A stretch of DNA of 64,000 nt from JBPRGH01 sp051418055. GTDB taxonomy: Bacteria > Bacteroidota > Bacteroidia > Cytophagales > Cyclobacteriaceae. The translations under genes were made by a program, and so were the position numbers. Location of the stretch: positions 150,162-214,161 of the forward strand of contig JBPRGH010000120.1 in NCBI GenBank assembly GCA_051418055.1. The letters are read 5' to 3'. Below the pieces are notes generated by a model. That model was not told the DNA's origin. It did not search any database and saw nothing but the letters and a program-made list of their open reading frames with translations. The stretch's first letter is position 1; each line of letters begins with the position of its first letter. This document shows, in pieces, positions 1-9,739 of the stretch.

Positions 1-1
1 C

Positions 2-1606
2 TGGCCAAATTTAAAAAAGCAGGTCCTTTTAAATGTAGATGCCAATCAAACAGTAGTTTTAAATGAATCTGAAGCTTCAATTCCATTTGTATCTGCCTCT
101 GAATCAAAGAATGCATTATTTACAGAAGCTAAAGATATTCTTGTTAATGAGGTAGTGCATAAAGAAAATCTATTTATTGATTTTAACCGGGAATGGCTCC
201 TTCCCAGGATGCTTTCTACAGAAGGCCCTAAAATGATCAAAGGAGATGTAAATAATGATGGGCTAGATGATATCTTTCTCGGTGGGGCTTACGAAGATCC
301 TTCAAAACTATTGCTGCAGATACCTTCCGGTAAATTTATTCAATCCAAGCAAGCTGCTTTTGAAAATGATCAGAAATTTGAAGATGCCGGTGCTATTTTT
401 ATAGATATTGATGATGACAATGATCTTGATCTGATTATTACTTCAGGGGGCAATCAATTTCCAGTCGGTTCACCCGAACTTTTGGTAAGGCTTTATCTTA
501 ATGATAGTAAAGGGAATTTTACACGGACAGATAAACATCTTCCTCAGATCAGTGTGAATGCTGCTTGTATAGCTGCCATTTCCAATGAAAATCAGCAGGA
601 TATTTTTATAGGAGGAAGAGTTATCCCCGGAAAATATGGCCATAATCCCAGGAGCTATCTTTTACGAAATGTAAACGGAGATTTAAAAGATGTAACTCCT
701 ACAGAACTTAAAGAACCAGGAATGGTGACTGATGCTGTATGGTCTGATTATGATAAAAATGGATTAGTTGATCTAATTGTTGTCGGAGACTGGATGCCTG
801 TCACTTTTTTTAAAAATGACGGCAAGCAACTCAGAAAGGAGTTTGAGGTAGCAAACAGCTCAGGATGGTGGAATACTATTGAAGCTACTGACCTTAACCT
901 TGATGGGCAGCCAGACTATGTACTCGGTAACTGGGGATTAAACAGTAAATTTCATGCTACTCCGGAAAAACCCATTAAAGTTTATATAAATGACTTTGAT
1001 AATTCCGGAAACACTGATTTTGTCCTCACAATGTATGCAGAAGATGGAAATAGCTATCTTTTTCATTCCAAACCTGATTTGATCACTCAGATGCCATCAT
1101 TAAAAAAGAAATTTATCCAATACTCCTCCTATGCTAATAAATCTTATGAACAGGTTTTTGATAAACAACAACGTGAAGGAGTCATTGAAAAATCTTTAGT
1201 TAATTTAAATACTTCAATTCTCATAAATAATGGTAATGAAGGTTTTCAGCTAAAAGAACTTCCGCTTGAGGCTCAATTAGCTCCTGTATACGGAGTTTTA
1301 ATAGATGATTTTAATAATGACAGTATACCAGATATTCTATTGGCAGGGAATTTATCTTCCTTAAAACCTGAAATTGGAAAAATGGATGCCAATTATGGTG
1401 TAGTATTACTGGGTAACAAAGATATTGAATATCAGTCACTTACACCCACACAAACAGGGATGTTTATAGATGGCGAGGTAAGGGATATTATTAATATTAA
1501 ACAGCTTAATCAAAAAGGGGAACTAAATGACTTATTATTCTTTTCCAGAAATAATGATAAGCCGAAGGTTTATAAATTGAATAAAAAAGTTAATCAGGTT
1601 TTATAG
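2..1606 (+). CDS. VCBS/FG-GAP repeat protein, C-terminal half (5' end outside window)
   Basis: The frame is open from the first bases, so the gene starts upstream. The first visible residues (WPNLKKQVLLNVDANQTV) match the end of an ASPIC/UnbV domain, as in the next gene at its residues about 585-602. After it come Asp-rich calcium-type loops such as DVNNDGLDDIFLGG, DIDDDNDLDLIITSGG, DYDKNGLVDLIVVGDW and DLNLDGQPDYVLGNWG, typical of FG-GAP/VCBS beta-propeller blades. The layout and many phrases (DWMPVTFFKN, GWWNTIEATD) repeat the second half of the next gene, so the two are tandem paralogues. Family members are secreted or surface proteins often found next to SusC/SusD systems; UnbV proteins have been mislabelled as RNA-binding. 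No substrate can be inferred. Only 7 bases separate it from the next gene, so they are probably co-transcribed. Confidence 0.85.
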   Translation, partial: WPNLKKQVLLNVDANQTVVLNESEASIPFVSASESKNALFTEAKDILVNEVVHKENLFIDFNREWLLPRMLSTEGPKMIKGDVNNDGLDDIFLGGAYEDPSKLLLQIPSGKFIQSKQAAFENDQKFEDAGAIFIDIDDDNDLDLIITSGGNQFPVGSPELLVRLYLNDSKGNFTRTDKHLPQISVNAACIAAISNENQQDIFIGGRVIPGKYGHNPRSYLLRNVNGDLKDVTPTELKEPGMVTDAVWSDYDKNGLVDLIVVGDWMPVTFFKNDGKQLRKEFEVANSSGWWNTIEATDLNLDGQPDYVLGNWGLNSKFHATPEKPIKVYINDFDNSGNTDFVLTMYAEDGNSYLFHSKPDLITQMPSLKKKFIQYSSYANKSYEQVFDKQQREGVIEKSLVNLNTSILINNGNEGFQLKELPLEAQLAPVYGVLIDDFNNDSIPDILLAGNLSSLKPEIGKMDANYGVVLLGNKDIEYQSLTPTQTGMFIDGEVRDIINIKQLNQKGELNDLLFFSRNNDKPKVYKLNKKVNQVL

Positions 1607-1613
1607 CAGCTAA

Positions 1614-4600
1614 ATGACCGTTTTACATTTCAACAGGTTTTTTGTCATTCCAGCAATCATAATGCTGCTACTATCTTCATGTGACAGGAATAAAGCTTTA
1701 TTTAAAGAAATTCCACAAGAAAATTCCGGGATTACATTCTCAAATATAATCACCGAAAGTGATACCCTGAATATCCTCAATTTCGAATATATATATAATG
1801 GAGGCGGAGTAGCTATAGCAGATTTTAATAGTGATGGTTTGCAGGATATTTATTTCACGGGTAATCAGGTAGAAAATAAATTATACCTTAATAAAGGTGA
1901 TTTTAAATTTGAGGATATAACACAAAAAGCGCAAGTAGGGGGAGATGGTAAATGGTCTTCCGGAGTCGCTGTCATTGACATTAATCTCGATGGCCTGATG
2001 GATCTTTATGTTGCAGTTACAGCTAAAAAAACCAAAAAAGATCGCAAAAACCTACTTTTTGTGAATCAGGGATTAGATGAAAACGGTATTCCTTCTTTTA
2101 AAGAACTGGCTGATGAATATGGCATTGCTGATTCCGGACATTCTACCAATGTAGCTTTTTTCGATTATGATAATGACGGGGACCTGGATCTATTTGTGCT
2201 GACAAATAAAGTAGACCCATACCCCAATAATTACCGGTATAAACTGGTGGATGGCTCCTCCCCTTCTACCGACAGGCTTTATCGTAACGACTGGAATGAA
2301 AAACTTAAGCATGCTTTTTTCACGGATGTTTCTAAAGAGGCCGGAATATTAATTGAAGGTTTTGGGTTGGGTGTCAATATCACAGATATCAATCGTGATG
2401 GCTGGAAAGATATCTACATCACCAATGATTTTGTCTCGAATGATCTGATGTACATCAATAACGGTGACGGAACCTTTACCGATAAAGCCAAAGAATATTT
2501 TAAACATACGAGCAATTCTGCAATGGGAAATGATGTAAATGATATAAATAATGACGGATTAGTTGATTTTATAGCTTTAGATATGTTGCCCGCTGATAAT
2601 TATCGTAAAAAGCAGCTCATGGGTGCCAATAACTATCATACATATATCAATAATGATAAATATGGTTATAATTATGAATTTGTCAGAAATACCCTCCAGT
2701 TAAACCAAGGTGCTATACCAAATACAGAAAAGCAATCATTTAGTGAAATTGGCCTTTTGGCAAATATTGCAGAAACAGACTGGAGTTGGGCTCCTTTAGT
2801 TGTTGATTTTGATCATGATGGATATAGGGATCTAATTGTAACCAATGGTTTTCCAAAAGATATAACTGATAAAGATTTTATTTCCTTCAGAGCCCAAAGC
2901 TCAACCTTTGCCTCAAAGAGCTTTATGTTAAAGCAAATTCCGGTAGTAAAAATCAAGAACTACGCGTTCCGTAATAATGGTGATTTGACCTTCAACAATG
3001 TAACAGATGACTGGGGATTTTCTGCGCCAACTTTTTCAAATGGAGCGGCATATGCTGATTTAGATAATGATGGTGATCTTGATATTGTGATCAACAATAT
3101 TAATGATCCGGCAATGCTTTACAGAAATCTTTTGAAAGAACGTAAAACTGAAAATAGCAATTATCTGAGGATAAAATTTACAGGGAGCGATGAAAACCCT
3201 TTAGGTTTAGGGGCTTTTGTAGAGCTAAATTATGGTGAAGGTAAGAAGCAGGTCTATGAACATACACTTTACCGGGGGTACCTGTCGAGCATTGAAAATT
3301 TTGCTCATTTCGGATTAGGATCAGAGCCTGAGGTAAAAGAAATAAAAATTATATGGCCGGATGGTAAATGGCAGCTTATAAATAACGTTAAAGCCAATCA
3401 GGTTTTAACAGCAGATATAAAAGCTGCCACTGTTCCTAAAACATCACCCATAGTCACCAAACAAATTTTCACTGATATAAGCGATTCATTAAATATAACT
3501 TTTGTACATCAGGAGCCTGATTTTGTTGACTTTAATATTCAAAAACTGCTTCCTCATAAACTCTCACAATATGCACCTGGAATTGCTGTAGGAGATGTTA
3601 ACAGCGATGGCCTGGATGATATTTTTATTGGAGGTTCCAGGGATCATAAAGGAAAGTTTATGGTGCAAAAAGCTGATGGAACTTTTGAAGAAAAAGATCT
3701 ACTGCCAGATCCGGATAATAAATTAAAAGAGCAGGAAGATATGGGTATCCTCCTCTTTGATGTAGATGGTGATGGCCACCTTGATCTATATATCGCAAGT
3801 GGCAGCAATGAAAAAGAAGCCCAATCAGAAGCTTATCAGGATCGTTTATATCTTAATAACGGCAAGGGAGAATTTATCTTAACAAAAGAAGCCCTGCCTG
3901 CAAATTATACAAGCTCTTCTTGTGTAAAGGCCGCTGATTTTGACAAAGACGGTGACCTGGATTTATTTGTTGGAGGTAGAGTAGATCCTGATAAATATCC
4001 TAATCCGGTAACCAGTTCTTTACTCTTAAATAATTCTGAAACAGGTAAACCAAGATTTACAGATGTTTCTGAAAAAATTGCCCCTGCACTTATTAATGCA
4101 GGATTAGTTTGTGATGCTCTATGGACAGATTTTGATAATGATGGATGGATTGACCTTATATTGGCAGGTGAATGGATGCCAGTTACATTTCTAAAGAACA
4201 AGAAAGGGTATTTTGAAAATCAAACTTCTGCGACAGGAGTAGAAAACTACGTCGGATGGTGGAATAGCATTTCATCCGGTGATTTTGACAGCGACGGCGA
4301 TATGGATTATGTAGTAGGAAACCTGGGGTTAAATACCCTGAACAAAGCTTCTGATGATGAGCCTATATCTGTTTATGCCAAGGATTTTGATGAAAATGGT
4401 AGCTATGACATGATACCTACAGTTTATTACCCTGATTCAAATGGAGTTAAAAATGAGTATACTTTTCATGGAAGATCAGACCTGATAAAACAGATATTAA
4501 AAATGAGAGCCCGGTTTCCGTTATATAGGGATTTGGGAAGTGCAGCATTTGATAAGGTACTTACTGAAGAGGAGTTAAATGGAGCCCTTGTTCTAAGAGC

Positions 4601-5189
4601 AAATTATATGAAATCTTCCTGGATAGAAAATATAGGGAATGGCAAGTTCAAGATGCACGCTTTGCCCGCTGAGGCTCAATTTGCACCCATATTTGGAATG
4701 ATAGCAGATGATATTGATCAGGATGGGAATCTTGACATTTTAGCTGTAGGAAATGACTTTGGGAATGAAGTACAGGTAGGTCGGCTGGATGCATTAAATG
4801 GTTTATTTCTTAAAGGAAACGGCAAAGGGTCATTTAACCCGATTCCTGCTTCTCAAAGCGGTTTCTATGTTCCGGGGAATGCTAAGGGATTGGCCGGTTT
4901 AAGAAATAAGAATGGAAAACAATTAATATCTGCTTCCCAAAACAGAGGCCCACTACTCATCTTTAAAAATAATTTGAAGAACAGATATTTCAGGTTGGAA
5001 CCAGCGGATATTTTTGCTTTATTGTATTACGAAAATGGTGCTATACAAAAGGTGGAAAAACCAATTGGGTCTTCATTTTTATCCCAGTCTGCAAGGGATA
5101 TAAATATAACTTCAAAAGTGCAAAAAATTGAAGTGGTTGATTTTTTGGGAAATAAAAGAGAGCATAAAATTGAAGAAAGTTATCACTGA
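1614..5189 (+). CDS. Large VCBS/FG-GAP repeat lipoprotein with ASPIC/UnbV domain (CRTAC1-like)
   Basis: A 1191-residue lipoprotein. The N-terminus is a hydrophobic segment ending in LLLSSC, a lipobox with Cys23 as the lipidated residue, so it is probably outer-membrane anchored. At least a dozen Asp-rich loops follow: DFNSDGLQDIYF near 68, DINLDGLMDLYV near 123, DYDNDGDLDLFV near 186, DINRDGWKDIYI near 260 and DLDNDGDLDIVI near 486. An ASPIC/UnbV segment lies at about 530-600 (GLGAFVEL, HFGLGS, IIWPDGKWQ). A second set of propeller blades runs from about 655 to 1050. The protein therefore holds two propellers around UnbV. The second half is paralogous to the gene before it. Its stop lies one base before the start of the haloperoxidase-like gene, so the three form an operon. 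Ligand unknown. Confidence 0.88.
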   Translation: MTVLHFNRFFVIPAIIMLLLSSCDRNKALFKEIPQENSGITFSNIITESDTLNILNFEYIYNGGGVAIADFNSDGLQDIYFTGNQVENKLYLNKGDFKFEDITQKAQVGGDGKWSSGVAVIDINLDGLMDLYVAVTAKKTKKDRKNLLFVNQGLDENGIPSFKELADEYGIADSGHSTNVAFFDYDNDGDLDLFVLTNKVDPYPNNYRYKLVDGSSPSTDRLYRNDWNEKLKHAFFTDVSKEAGILIEGFGLGVNITDINRDGWKDIYITNDFVSNDLMYINNGDGTFTDKAKEYFKHTSNSAMGNDVNDINNDGLVDFIALDMLPADNYRKKQLMGANNYHTYINNDKYGYNYEFVRNTLQLNQGAIPNTEKQSFSEIGLLANIAETDWSWAPLVVDFDHDGYRDLIVTNGFPKDITDKDFISFRAQSSTFASKSFMLKQIPVVKIKNYAFRNNGDLTFNNVTDDWGFSAPTFSNGAAYADLDNDGDLDIVINNINDPAMLYRNLLKERKTENSNYLRIKFTGSDENPLGLGAFVELNYGEGKKQVYEHTLYRGYLSSIENFAHFGLGSEPEVKEIKIIWPDGKWQLINNVKANQVLTADIKAATVPKTSPIVTKQIFTDISDSLNITFVHQEPDFVDFNIQKLLPHKLSQYAPGIAVGDVNSDGLDDIFIGGSRDHKGKFMVQKADGTFEEKDLLPDPDNKLKEQEDMGILLFDVDGDGHLDLYIASGSNEKEAQSEAYQDRLYLNNGKGEFILTKEALPANYTSSSCVKAADFDKDGDLDLFVGGRVDPDKYPNPVTSSLLLNNSETGKPRFTDVSEKIAPALINAGLVCDALWTDFDNDGWIDLILAGEWMPVTFLKNKKGYFENQTSATGVENYVGWWNSISSGDFDSDGDMDYVVGNLGLNTLNKASDDEPISVYAKDFDENGSYDMIPTVYYPDSNGVKNEYTFHGRSDLIKQILKMRARFPLYRDLGSAAFDKVLTEEELNGALVLRANYMKSSWIENIGNGKFKMHALPAEAQFAPIFGMIADDIDQDGNLDILAVGNDFGNEVQVGRLDALNGLFLKGNGKGSFNPIPASQSGFYVPGNAKGLAGLRNKNGKQLISASQNRGPLLIFKNNLKNRYFRLEPADIFALLYYENGAIQKVEKPIGSSFLSQSARDINITSKVQKIEVVDFLGNKREHKIEESYH

Positions 5190-5190
5190 G

Positions 5191-6567
5191 ATGAAAACAA
5201 TAAATTTACTTGTCTTAACATTTGTGGCAGTTTTTTTCTCTTGCCAATTTCAGCAGGAGAAGCCTGTAATACCTTTTAATGGAGATGACCCTGCTGTTTT
5301 ACAGAACAGTGTTAAGAAGTTAACAGATGTCATTGTTTATGATATATTTTCACCACCTGTAGCAAGCAGGATCTATGCCTATACAAGTCTGGCTGCTTAT
5401 GAAGCCATTCGTTATCAGGACGGACAAAATTATCCTTCTTTAACAGCTAAATTTCATGGCTTTGAAAATATGCCGCAACCCGATGCCACCTTATCTTATT
5501 CATTTCCTTTGGCAGGAATTAAAGCTTATATGACTGTAGCCAAAGAAATAACCTTCTCAATTGACACACTAAAGTCTTTTGAACAAGATCTATATGAAAA
5601 GTATTCTTCTGTTTTGGATAAAGAAACATTTGACAGGTCCCTGGATTTTGGAGAAAAAGTAGGAGAAACAATTTTAAAAAGAGCAGCAACTGATCAATAT
5701 AAAGAAACCCGCGGATATGCCCGCTATACCATCCAGGAAAGAGAGGATAGATGGAAACCCACAGCCCCTGATTATGAAGATGCAGCTGAACCTTACTGGT
5801 CTCATATAAAACCTCTGGCAATGGATTCGGCCAGACATTTTGAAGCAAAATCTCCTGTACCATACAGCTCCGATAAAGCAAGCAAATTTTATGAGGAAGT
5901 ATTTAAAGTATATAAAATAGGAAATAGTTTAACTAAAGAACAGCAGGAAATAGCCACTTTTTGGGATGATAATCCATTTGTTTCACATCATAAAGGACAT
6001 TCCATGTATGCCCGGAAAAAAATGACACCTGGCGGACATTGGATGGCTATAGCGACTCTGGCAGCACAGAAAACAGATAAAAACCTTCTACAGACAGCAG
6101 AAGCTTATGCTCTGACTTCCTCAGCCTTATTTGAGGGATTTATTTCCTCTTTTGAAGAGAAATACAGGAGTCATGTCGTCAGACCAATTACTTTTATAAA
6201 TGACCATATTGATGCTACATGGGAACCATATTTACAGACCCCACCTTTCCCTGAATATTCCAGTGCTCATGGCACAATTTCTGCCTCCGCAGCAACTGTA
6301 CTGACTAATCTGTTTGGGGATAATTTTGCGTATACTGATACCACGGAAGTAGAATACGGTATGGGAAAAAGAAGTTTTAATTCTTTTGCTGAAGCAGCAA
6401 AAGAAGCAGCTTATAGCAGATACTATGGCGGGATACATTATATATTTACTTGTGAAGAAAGCTCAGTTCAGGGGATGAAAGTGGGCAACCTTGTTCTTCA
6501 AAAAGCAGGAAAAATTCAAAAAGAAGATTCAAAAGTAGTTCTGGTTACGGACAGGAAATTCAATTAA
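5191..6567 (+). CDS. Vanadium-dependent haloperoxidase / PAP2 superfamily lipoprotein
   Basis: A 458-residue protein of the PAP2/vanadium-haloperoxidase superfamily. I chose the ATG just after the previous stop because it gives a signal peptide with a lipobox (AVFFSC); a longer frame from 5128 would overlap the upstream gene and hide it. The C-terminal half carries the phosphate/vanadate-binding set: SHVVRPITF, the central YSSAHGTISASAATVL (equivalent of PSGH) and SRYYGGIHY with the last Arg and His. Family members bind vanadate and oxidise halides with hydrogen peroxide, or act as acid phosphatases; the sequence alone does not say which. Operon position behind two VCBS/UnbV proteins suggests a shared surface function. 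Confident on superfamily, less so on the reaction. Confidence 0.85.
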   Translation: MKTINLLVLTFVAVFFSCQFQQEKPVIPFNGDDPAVLQNSVKKLTDVIVYDIFSPPVASRIYAYTSLAAYEAIRYQDGQNYPSLTAKFHGFENMPQPDATLSYSFPLAGIKAYMTVAKEITFSIDTLKSFEQDLYEKYSSVLDKETFDRSLDFGEKVGETILKRAATDQYKETRGYARYTIQEREDRWKPTAPDYEDAAEPYWSHIKPLAMDSARHFEAKSPVPYSSDKASKFYEEVFKVYKIGNSLTKEQQEIATFWDDNPFVSHHKGHSMYARKKMTPGGHWMAIATLAAQKTDKNLLQTAEAYALTSSALFEGFISSFEEKYRSHVVRPITFINDHIDATWEPYLQTPPFPEYSSAHGTISASAATVLTNLFGDNFAYTDTTEVEYGMGKRSFNSFAEAAKEAAYSRYYGGIHYIFTCEESSVQGMKVGNLVLQKAGKIQKEDSKVVLVTDRKFN

Positions 6568-6680
6568 ATCAGAAGTTACTATCTCCAAAAGAGATTGTTT
6601 CACAATGGTCTCCTCATACTGACTGAACTCATCTACTATTGTAAAGTAATGGAATTGAAAGACAAAATCTTAAATCTTTG

Positions 6681-7829
6681 TTAATCTATATTTGTCATCG
6701 TAAGATAAACCGGATTACCAACTTCAATATTTTTTCCTGTTGGTGTGATTTTACCTGATTGCTTATCGCGTTTAAAGATCACAATATTGTCACTATTCTG
6801 ATTTGCTACCAGTAGATAATTTCCTGTAGGATCAATAATAAAATTGCGTGGCGTTTTGCCCATAGATGAATGTCTGTCAACCAATGTGAGTGTGCCATTT
6901 TTTTGATCAATGGAGTAAATTACAATTTCGTTTGCCTCTCCCCTGTTCGATGCATAAAGAAATTTGCCATCCGGTGAAATTCTTATTTCCGCTCCGCTAA
7001 CCTCACCCTTAAACTCTTCGGGCTCCATTGAGATCGTCTGAAGATGCGTTAGTTTACCTTTTTTATGTTTAAAAACAGCCACATCTGCAGTTAATTCAAA
7101 TACTGCATAGGCAAAATCACCTGCTCCATCAAAAGTAATATGGCGAGGGCCTGAACCTGGAGTTACCTCCGTAAAAGGTACCTCTGCTTTCTTTAAAGGA
7201 TTACTTCTTATCTCTGGATTATATGCATATGCATAAATTTTATCAGTGCCCAAATCTCCCACGAAGAGATAATTTCCATCAGGTGTAAATACTGTTGAAT
7301 GGACATGAGGCTTCTCCTGCCGTTCTTCGTTGACACTACTACCCTCATGATCAATAGTCTGTACAGGAATTCCTAAAGCACCATTTTCTTCTCGTGTAAA
7401 AACGGTCAAATTACCTCCTGAATAATTTCCGACAAAAACATGCCCACCCTTTTTACTTACAGTGACATAACAAGGATCACCCCCTTTCGAAGGCTGCTGA
7501 TTGATCTTTTTAAGGGTAGCATTTGATGCATCAAACGCATAAGCACTCACTGCACCCTCCTTATGTAATTCATTTACAGCATAGATATTTTTTGCATCAG
7601 GACTTACGGTAACAAAAGAAGGATTTTCAATATCCTTAGCTATATACTCCTGAATCAATTCACCAGTCTGATTATCAAAGCGGTACAAATAAATTCCTTC
7701 ACTTTTTCCGGAGGTATAAGTGCCTACCAATATATAAAAAGACTGTTCATTATTAGTTTGGGCCAGAAGTAATAAAGGTGTTAATATTAATAGCGCCAGG
7801 ACAATAACAGTAGGATTTAATAGATTCAT
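6681..7829 (-). CDS. Lactonase family seven-bladed beta-propeller protein (6-phosphogluconolactonase-like)
   Basis: A 382-residue protein with an N-terminal signal segment (hydrophobic, LLLAQTNN), so exported. The rest is a Pgl/lactonase-type beta-propeller with regular phrases ending each blade: ILVGTYTSGKSEGIYLY at the start, PSFVTVSPDAKNIYAVNE, DPCYVTVSKKGGHVFVGNYSGG, KPHVHSTVFTPDGNYLFVGDLG, SGPRHITFDGAGDFAYAVFE and TPRNFIIDPTGNYLLVANQ. Cytosolic YbhE-type members hydrolyse 6-phosphogluconolactone. This one is exported, so it more likely acts on another sugar lactone or has a binding role. Convergent with the haloperoxidase-like gene and divergent from the nitrilase. Confidence 0.85.
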   Translation of the reverse strand: MNLLNPTVIVLALLILTPLLLLAQTNNEQSFYILVGTYTSGKSEGIYLYRFDNQTGELIQEYIAKDIENPSFVTVSPDAKNIYAVNELHKEGAVSAYAFDASNATLKKINQQPSKGGDPCYVTVSKKGGHVFVGNYSGGNLTVFTREENGALGIPVQTIDHEGSSVNEERQEKPHVHSTVFTPDGNYLFVGDLGTDKIYAYAYNPEIRSNPLKKAEVPFTEVTPGSGPRHITFDGAGDFAYAVFELTADVAVFKHKKGKLTHLQTISMEPEEFKGEVSGAEIRISPDGKFLYASNRGEANEIVIYSIDQKNGTLTLVDRHSSMGKTPRNFIIDPTGNYLLVANQNSDNIVIFKRDKQSGKITPTGKNIEVGNPVYLTMTNID

Positions 7830-7999
7830 TTTTAGCTTAAATTAAGTTTATGGAAACATCTTTTCCAACTCTTCTCTGAATATATCACATTCTTAAATCT
7901 GTTGCAAGCAAAGCAATATAAGTAACTAAATACACAGGCTGTTTTTTCTTTATAGGACATTTGTTAATTTGCCGAAGGTGCGTTAGTGATTGATGAAAC

Positions 8000-8962
8000 A
8001 TGAATAAATTAAAAGTTGCAGCTGCACAATTTGAGCCAAAAAACGGCAATAAAGAATATAACCTTTCTGTCATTGAAAGGTTAACTGCCCAGGCAAAAGA
8101 AAATGGTGCTGAGGTTATCAGCTTTCATGAGCTATCTGTTACGGCTTATACTTTCCTTAAAGATCTTTCATTTGAAGAACTCTCAAATATTTCAGAGACT
8201 GTACCCCAGGGTGGTAGTACACAGAAACTTATAGAAATTGCAAAAAAATATGATATTACCATCCTTGCAGGATTAGTTGAGAGGGATGATGATAAATTAT
8301 ACAACACCTATATCTGTATAAATAAAGATGGGCTTCTGGCAAAATCACGAAAGATCCATCCCTTTATCAACCCATATCTTTCATCCGGTACTGAATATGT
8401 TACTTTTGAATTAAAAGGATGGAAATGCGGGATATTGATCTGCTATGACAATAATGTGGTGGAAAATGTAAGAGCTATAACGTTATTGGGAGCTGATGTT
8501 ATTTTTGCACCCCATGTTACTATGTGTACCCCTTCTACAATGCCAGGCCGTGGTTTTGTTGATGATGCACTTTGGCAAAAACGTTTAACTGATCCTGAAC
8601 CTCTTAGAAAAGAATTTGACGGTCCAAAAGGAAGGGAGTGGCTTATGCGCTGGCTTCCTGCCAGAGCTTATGATAATGGTGTTTACTATATTTTTACTAA
8701 TCCCATTGGTTATGACGGTGATCAGTTGAAAAATGGAAATTCATTAATTCTTGATCCTTTTGGTGACATTTTAATAGAGATCAAAAGTTTCGATGACTCA
8801 ATAGGTGTAGCAACTATTACCGCAGATAAATTAAAATTGGCCGGGGGCTATCGATATAGAAATGCCCGAAAGCCAAACCTTTATAAAGATATTCTTGGTG
8901 CAGATCATATATCAGAAACAAAACCTATCTGGTTATCTAAACATAAAACTGACTTAAAATAA
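8000..8962 (+). CDS. Carbon-nitrogen hydrolase (nitrilase superfamily)
   Basis: A 320-residue cytosolic member of the nitrilase/amidase superfamily. The catalytic triad is visible: Glu in SFHELS near residue 48, Lys in SRKIHPF near 114 and Cys in GILICYDNN near 147. Members cleave C-N bonds of amides, carbamoyl groups or nitriles through a Cys-acyl intermediate. The particular substrate cannot be read off. It is followed after 6 bases by a creatininase-family amidohydrolase, so the two are likely co-transcribed and may act in sequence on a small amide or cyclic amide. The upstream space is shared with the divergent lactonase gene. Confidence 0.88.
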   Translation: MNKLKVAAAQFEPKNGNKEYNLSVIERLTAQAKENGAEVISFHELSVTAYTFLKDLSFEELSNISETVPQGGSTQKLIEIAKKYDITILAGLVERDDDKLYNTYICINKDGLLAKSRKIHPFINPYLSSGTEYVTFELKGWKCGILICYDNNVVENVRAITLLGADVIFAPHVTMCTPSTMPGRGFVDDALWQKRLTDPEPLRKEFDGPKGREWLMRWLPARAYDNGVYYIFTNPIGYDGDQLKNGNSLILDPFGDILIEIKSFDDSIGVATITADKLKLAGGYRYRNARKPNLYKDILGADHISETKPIWLSKHKTDLK

Positions 8963-8968
8963 AACTTT

Positions 8969-9736
8969 ATGCGACCCTATATACTAGCAGAAACAAACTG
9001 GAAAGCCCTTAAAGATCAGCATGTAGAACTCGTTATATTACCCTGGGCGGCTACCGAGGCGCATAATTATCACCTGCCTTACGCTACAGATATTATTGAA
9101 GCAGATGCTATCGGAGCTGAATCTGCTAAAATAGCATGGGAAAAAGGAGCCAAAGTAATGGTTCTTCCAACAATTCCCTTTGGTGTTAATACGGGACAGC
9201 CTGATATTAAGCTGGATATTAATATAAATCCAAGTACCCAATTAGCCATCTTAAAAGATATTCTTGCTGTACTCAGCGGCCAGGGCATCAGGAAATTCCT
9301 GATCCTCAATAGCCATGGGGGCAATGATTTTAAGCCTATGTTAAGAGAGCTTGGCCTTCTCTTTCCGGAAATGCTTCTAGTATCCTGCAACTGGTTTCAA
9401 ACTCTTGATAAGATGAAATTCTTTGAGGAACCAGGAGATCATGCTGATGAGATGGAAACAAGCCTGCTCCTTTATCTTCAGCCAGAGTTAGTACTACCTT
9501 TAGAAGAGGCTGGTGACGGAAAAGAGAATAAATCAAAAGTAAAAGCAATAAGGGAAGGCTGGGCCTGGTCGGAAAGAAAATGGTCAATGGTAACAGCTGA
9601 TACCGGTATCGGAAACCCTAAAAAAAGTACTGCAGAAAAGGGAAAAAAATTTTTTAAAGCAGTAACAGAAAAAATTGCAGAATTGATGCTAGATCTTACA
9701 AAAGTGGAAATTGAGAAGCGTTATGAACAACCTTAA
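8969..9736 (+). CDS. Creatininase family protein
   Basis: A 255-residue protein of the creatinine amidohydrolase family. The metal-site pattern is present: ATEAHNYHLPYATD (Glu, His and Asp ligands), LNSHGGND near 110-118 and GDHADEMETSLLL near 153, matching the family's GxHAGexETS. Members use two metal ions to open cyclic amides (creatinine) or hydrolyse related compounds such as the FAPy and mycofactocin intermediates. The first motif has EAH where many members have EQHG, so the substrate may differ from creatinine. Tight spacing to the nitrilase ahead of it indicates an operon. It is convergent with the deacetylase gene downstream. Confidence 0.82.
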   Translation: MRPYILAETNWKALKDQHVELVILPWAATEAHNYHLPYATDIIEADAIGAESAKIAWEKGAKVMVLPTIPFGVNTGQPDIKLDININPSTQLAILKDILAVLSGQGIRKFLILNSHGGNDFKPMLRELGLLFPEMLLVSCNWFQTLDKMKFFEEPGDHADEMETSLLLYLQPELVLPLEEAGDGKENKSKVKAIREGWAWSERKWSMVTADTGIGNPKKSTAEKGKKFFKAVTEKIAELMLDLTKVEIEKRYEQP

Positions 9737-9739
9737 TAT

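Noticed and set aside
2..5189. Possible RNA-binding proteins (usual database label for ASPIC/UnbV)
   Set aside because: The sequences are signal-peptide or lipobox proteins made of calcium-type propeller repeats; nothing suggests RNA binding.
6585..6620. Hairpin after the haloperoxidase-like gene (GAGATTGT ... ACAATGGTCTC)
   Set aside because: Imperfect stem and no T run; not convincing as a terminator.
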